Positions 21,533 through 24,989 of a stretch of 24,989 bases of DNA are shown here, piece after piece. Under the pieces are notes generated by a model. The model was not told the origin of the DNA. It ran no database searches and saw only the letters and a list, made by a program, of their open reading frames with translations. The stretch's first letter is position 1, and each line of letters opens with the position of its first letter. The position numbers and the translations under genes were made by a program. The stretch is from the NCBI GenBank assembly GCA_964426355.1, contig CAYRRA010000042.1, positions 1 to 24,989 on the forward strand, read 5' to 3'. Origin of the DNA: JAJFTV01 sp964426355. Its GTDB lineage: Bacteria > Chloroflexota > Anaerolineae > Anaerolineales > Anaerolineaceae.

Positions 21533-23278
21533 TCAGTCTATCTTGTTGGTGAGAACAGCTTTTGCTGCCAGGAGAAATTCATCGGCGCGCACGACTTTGA
21601 CGCGCTGGGGGTCGAGGCTTTGGACAAAGTGATACACATCACTGACGGTGGTGCGGTAAGCGAAGAGATGCACACCGATAAAGCGCGGGGTGGGACCTGG
21701 CGCTTCCAGCGTACGCCGGACCGATTCCAGCAGCGCCGTGCTGTTGATCGAGATTTCTTCCAGCGTCGGGTGTACGTTGGTGATAAAAGCCCGCCCGTTC
21801 CCGGTGTATTGCGGCGTGCGCCCAAAATGAGCATACCCCGCCAGAAACCCGATCATATCGCCCGGCATGTGTAAATGCTGACGGACGGTGCGCAGCGGTG
21901 GGTCGGCGATATAGGAAGTCACCACGCGGATATCGGCTTTACGGCAGGTTTCGGCTGTGTGGGACAGGTAAGCATCCAGGTCGCCGTTGAGGGGCGGAAT
22001 GATATACCCTGCGCCGGACGGTCCGGCGATGAGGTAATCGTTGGGCGTCAGGCTGGCATAGAACAACCCCAACAGCGCCGGCGCCAGTTCAGCCAGCATC
22101 GGCTGGGTTTCCCAGTTAAAGGGCACCTTGCCGCGTTCGGGACGGCGCCAGTTCCCCAGCTCGCCGGTGTCCATCATCATCAACTGGTCGCCGTCTGAGA
22201 GGGTAAATGTGAGGTAAATCTTATCCCGTTCCACCTGGACTTCCTCGGGTCGCAGATGTTTTTGTTTCAAAGGCACCCTGGCGGGCAGGCGGCTGTGGAA
22301 GGAGAAATTGGATGCCAGGTGAGAGGGCGCCAGGCGCAAACCGGTGGCTGAGAGCAGCAGCATGATTGCGAACTCATCGTCCCGGCAGGTATGCCAGCCG
22401 AAGATAGTCGGCAGCGGTTCGGGTTTCACCGCGCGCTGAATGCGCACCGCCAGGCGTGTTTCCGGGCAAGCCAGGCTCATCAAGCCGATCCCCAGGTTTT
22501 TGAAGAGACCGTCGAAGCGCAGGTTGAAGAGCAGGTTGCGCAGCCCAAACGGTCCGCCGACCAGCAGCATGAGCAGGTTCTGCCCCAGTGAGAAGAGCTT
22601 TCCATTTGCTTTGCTCGTCAGACTGTAGGTGAAGATTTTGTTCTGCACGACATAGTCGATAAATTCGGGTCGCCCCCATCCAGGCTCAATACAGGCAATC
22701 TGCCCGGGTTTGCAGCGAGTAAACAGTTCTTTAAATGCCCACTGGTAAAGCCCCAGCCTGTCCTTCCAGCGACCGCGCAGGTCTTCCTGGATGCTTAGCC
22801 CGGTTTTTTCTGCCCAATTCAGTTGCTGCGGTGCGATAACCAACAAATTATTTTGTCCTGCCAGCATCACGGCGATATTGACTGTATCGGGCAGTTCAGG
22901 ATCCCAGACCACAGCCCCTGCAACCTGGTCTTTATGTTGTGCCAGAATTTCCCCCAACCCGGACATTCCTGCCAGTTCGGGCGTGCGAATTGTCAGGCGG
23001 TAGAATGCCTTGTAGGCTTCCAGATTGTGCAGGTCCTGGTTGCCCAGGTATTCCCGATATTTTTCCAGCCAGATATCCTCGGGAAGGAAATCTTCGTTGG
23101 TGCGGCGGGCAGCGGGGTCATCATAAATTCCATAGTTGAGGAACAGGTTCGGACCGTCGCGATTGAGCAACCCTTGCAGCGCGGCTGCGGTCAGCCGTCC
23201 GGCGTAATCCATGCCGGATACATCCAGAAGGTCGGCAACTATACCGGGCGTATCGTCTGATGATGCGTTTGTTTGCAT
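21533..23278 (-). CDS. GxGYxYP-family protein, putative glycoside hydrolase
   Basis: The 581-residue protein fits the GxGYxYP family (large proteins suspected to act on glycans, activity unproven). It has A-L-Q-G-L-L-N-R-D-G-P near 33-43, D-I-W-L-E-K-Y near 68-74, S-D-G-D-Q-L at 361-366, and the name motif in variant form G-A-G-Y-I-I-P (422-428), where the second Tyr is Ile. The C-terminal G-V-H-L-F-A-Y and V-K-V-V-R-A-D-E-F-L-L segments are typical. Many family members are secreted, but no signal peptide is visible here, so it is probably cytoplasmic, next to an importer. AAGGAA lies before the start. It is flanked by a flavoprotein gene 82 bases upstream and the symporter 47 bases downstream. 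Confidence 0.85.
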   Translation of the reverse strand: MQTNASSDDTPGIVADLLDVSGMDYAGRLTAAALQGLLNRDGPNLFLNYGIYDDPAARRTNEDFLPEDIWLEKYREYLGNQDLHNLEAYKAFYRLTIRTPELAGMSGLGEILAQHKDQVAGAVVWDPELPDTVNIAVMLAGQNNLLVIAPQQLNWAEKTGLSIQEDLRGRWKDRLGLYQWAFKELFTRCKPGQIACIEPGWGRPEFIDYVVQNKIFTYSLTSKANGKLFSLGQNLLMLLVGGPFGLRNLLFNLRFDGLFKNLGIGLMSLACPETRLAVRIQRAVKPEPLPTIFGWHTCRDDEFAIMLLLSATGLRLAPSHLASNFSFHSRLPARVPLKQKHLRPEEVQVERDKIYLTFTLSDGDQLMMMDTGELGNWRRPERGKVPFNWETQPMLAELAPALLGLFYASLTPNDYLIAGPSGAGYIIPPLNGDLDAYLSHTAETCRKADIRVVTSYIADPPLRTVRQHLHMPGDMIGFLAGYAHFGRTPQYTGNGRAFITNVHPTLEEISINSTALLESVRRTLEAPGPTPRFIGVHLFAYRTTVSDVYHFVQSLDPQRVKVVRADEFLLAAKAVLTNKID

Positions 23279-23360
23279 GAATTTTCCTTGCGATGTAATC
23301 GTTTGAAAGTCTTTTTACAAAGAGGTTGAAGAAATAGCCGATTATTTCTAAAGAATGGGA

Positions 23361-24695
23361 TTATTCTTCCCGCCACAACTGCCTGGCTTTTGCAGCCCAG
23401 GCAGGGAAGTCAACAGGCGTTTGCGGATATGCCAGGTAATGGTTTTTGAGACTGCCGGCTTGCCCGGAGACATCCAGGAATTTGCGCAGGCTTTCGAGGG
23501 AGAATTGCCCGGTGATTACTCCCCACAACAGAGCCGCAGCGATGCCAATCAGCTTGCCGGTGCCCATCTGGGTTTCGTAATTGCGGTTCATTTCTTCAAA
23601 GTCTTTGCTCGAAAAGATGACCTCGCGCCGGAAGAGGTAATTGATATCCGAGCGCGACAGCGAAACTACCGCCGGAAGCTGTGCCAGTCCACCGGCAAAT
23701 TTGGCGCCCTGGCTGCGGAAGTAGCGGGTGTTATAAGACCAGAGGCTTTCTCTGCTAAAATCACCTGCCGCAAGGGCAGCCGTGATAACTTCGATGGCAA
23801 TCTTGCAGGCGGTGTAACCGCTGGTGACGCCTTCGCCGGAGAACGGTTTATTCTGGCATACCGAATCACCCACGCCAAGAAACCCGTTTCCTACCAGGCT
23901 GAAGGGCGGGCGGCGAAACGGTACCACGCCCTGGCGGCGCGCATACACCCTGCCCGGATCGCCGAAATATTCCTCGCGCCACTGGCGGTGCAGTTCCCAG
24001 GCGTGTTCGTAACTGTTCGGCTGACCGATCCCCAGGATGACGCCGTCGCCGTAGCTCTTGTTCCAAAACGCCTTGTGAAAGAGGTAGCCGTTGCTGCCGG
24101 TGGGGAAGCCCGCCGGGATTTCATCGCGCAGTTCCAGGCAGACAAAAAAGCTTTGTTCCGGGGCGATGGGGTCATTTTCTACGCCAAAACCATCCGACAG
24201 GTGGGTGCGCACAGCCGCCTGGATGCCAGAAGCATCCACGACCAGCTTGCCGCGCGCTTCAAATGGTCCCGCCGCGGTTTCCCCGCTCACGCCAACCAGT
24301 TGTTCGTCTTCCATCAGCAGACCCGTAACCCGCGCCAACTCGACGATCTCGGCACCCGCCTGGCGGGCGTAACCATGCAGGCGCTGGATGTACGCCGGCA
24401 TGTTCATCACATAGAAGGGGTAATCGACGCGGAATTTCTGCTGGAGGTCGGGCGACCAGGAAAAGCCGTATTCTTCAATGTGGACGAGTTCTTCTCCCTG
24501 GGGAACGGGTATGTCAAACTCGACAAAACGGATGCTGTCCATGTGAAAAATCTCAATATGCGCACCCAGGTCATTCAGTTTTTTGCTTTCCAGCAGTAAC
24601 ACCTTGCATCCCTGCCGGGCGAGTTTCCATCCCAGGTAGCTGCCGATGGGTCCTGCGCCGACGATGACGATATCCGCTGCATATTGTCGTATCAT
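23361..24695 (-). CDS. Geranylgeranyl-reductase-like FAD-dependent oxidoreductase
   Basis: The 444-residue flavoprotein has N-terminal I-V-G-A-G-P-I-G (11-18), an acidic strand end (L-L-L-E-S), V-V-D-A-S-G-I-Q-A-A-V-R (152-163) and the second FAD motif G-V-G-D-S-V-C-Q-N-K-P-F-S-G-E-G-V (274-290). This pattern is that of the geranylgeranyl reductase/FixC/halogenase-like group. Members reduce isoprenoid chains or hydroxylate or dehydrogenate other compounds, so the name gives the family only. No membrane span is clear. AGGAG precedes the ATG at 24695. It is the first gene of a minus-strand set that continues with the GxGYxYP and symporter genes. That context suggests a sugar-linked or glycolipid substrate, but this is inference. 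Confidence 0.85.
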   Translation of the reverse strand: MIRQYAADIVIVGAGPIGSYLGWKLARQGCKVLLLESKKLNDLGAHIEIFHMDSIRFVEFDIPVPQGEELVHIEEYGFSWSPDLQQKFRVDYPFYVMNMPAYIQRLHGYARQAGAEIVELARVTGLLMEDEQLVGVSGETAAGPFEARGKLVVDASGIQAAVRTHLSDGFGVENDPIAPEQSFFVCLELRDEIPAGFPTGSNGYLFHKAFWNKSYGDGVILGIGQPNSYEHAWELHRQWREEYFGDPGRVYARRQGVVPFRRPPFSLVGNGFLGVGDSVCQNKPFSGEGVTSGYTACKIAIEVITAALAAGDFSRESLWSYNTRYFRSQGAKFAGGLAQLPAVVSLSRSDINYLFRREVIFSSKDFEEMNRNYETQMGTGKLIGIAAALLWGVITGQFSLESLRKFLDVSGQAGSLKNHYLAYPQTPVDFPAWAAKARQLWREE

Positions 24696-24907
24696 GATGT
24701 GTCTCCTGTTGAACGATCATTGACTTGCGAATGCCGGGTAAACCTGGCTTTTTTTGTCAAAAGCTTCGTCTATTTCAGTTGTGTTGGTTTGAATGGTGTT
24801 GCATGTGTTTTATGTGATGTTGAATGGGGTTTATTGAATGTTCACCTGCTCTAACGTGTCTTGAGGGTGACGTGCCAGTTGGGATGCGTCTTTTGAACAT
24901 AAATTAT

Positions 24908-24930
24908 TGAACAGTTCAGGTTAAATTATA
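24908..24930 (-). promoter_or_regulatory. Possible promoter and operator upstream of the flavoprotein operon
   Basis: A TATAAT (24930-24925 on the minus strand) has only a weak -35, TTGCAA, at a 15-base spacing. Just downstream, at the expected start point, lies the palindrome TGAACAGTTCA (24908-24918), with another TTGAACA half at 24893-24899. A repressor site at the start point is plausible. The remaining sequence 24696-24989 holds no gene that I can support. Confidence 0.3.
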
Positions 24931-24989
24931 TAGTGGACTGGATATTTGCAAGTTTATTTTTGAATATCAACACCGGTTTCAATCAGGAT

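Noticed and set aside
23355..24599. Long plus-strand reading frame (414 codons) opposite the flavoprotein gene
   Set aside because: The minus strand carries clear FAD motifs in the right order and a ribosome site. The plus-strand frame has no recognisable domain and is a codon-bias shadow.

Overview
The window looks like a piece of a bacterial chromosome of about 50% GC, most plausibly from Chloroflexota, class Anaerolineae. This assignment is an inference. It rests on two lipoproteins with long Thr/Pro/Glu stalks of a kind common in that class, a tungsten-type aldehyde:ferredoxin oxidoreductase, a GxGYxYP-family protein, and efflux adaptors with no outer-membrane partner nearby. I see no rRNA, tRNA, CRISPR array, transposase, integrase or phage gene.

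Layout. Positions 160-1902 (+) encode a cytoplasmic serine hydrolase of the class C beta-lactamase family. Four minus-strand genes and a small one follow: an SH3-type lipoprotein (2127-3062), an M20 amidohydrolase (3174-4337), a second lipoprotein (4549-5691), a CrtI/carotenoid-isomerase-like FAD enzyme (6137-7645) and a 48-residue membrane protein (7656-7802) just upstream of it. A divergent promoter region separates these from an efflux locus on the plus strand (8197-16245). That locus holds a response regulator and sensor kinase (GTGA overlap, then a terminator), followed by adaptor 1, ABC ATPase, MacB-type permease, repeat-bearing lipoprotein and adaptor 2. A minus-strand aldehyde:ferredoxin oxidoreductase (16479-18350), a VanZ-like membrane protein (+) and a GyrI-like effector-binding protein (-) come next. 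The right end is a minus-strand gene set read from right to left: geranylgeranyl-reductase-like flavoprotein, GxGYxYP protein, GPH-family sugar/cation symporter.

The most notable signal is in the efflux locus. The last 668 bases of the two adaptor genes (11333-12000 and 15574-16241) are identical, while their first halves are clearly diverged. The identity starts abruptly inside the coiled-coil hairpin and stops at the last codon. This indicates recent gene conversion or a modular swap, and it leaves a long direct repeat around the ATPase, permease and lipoprotein genes. A direct repeat with 11-base period (TTCTTAAC, TTCTAAAC) sits ten bases upstream of a -10 box in front of adaptor 1, as expected for an OmpR/PhoB-type activator. 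Related sequence lies upstream of the regulator gene. The simplest reading is a sensor-controlled envelope-stress or drug efflux pump with two interchangeable adaptors.

Other points of interest are the overlooked 48-residue gene, a 17-base tandem repeat, several strong hairpins, a terminator-associated intergenic repeat present twice, and the unusual flavoprotein/GxGYxYP/GPH gene set.
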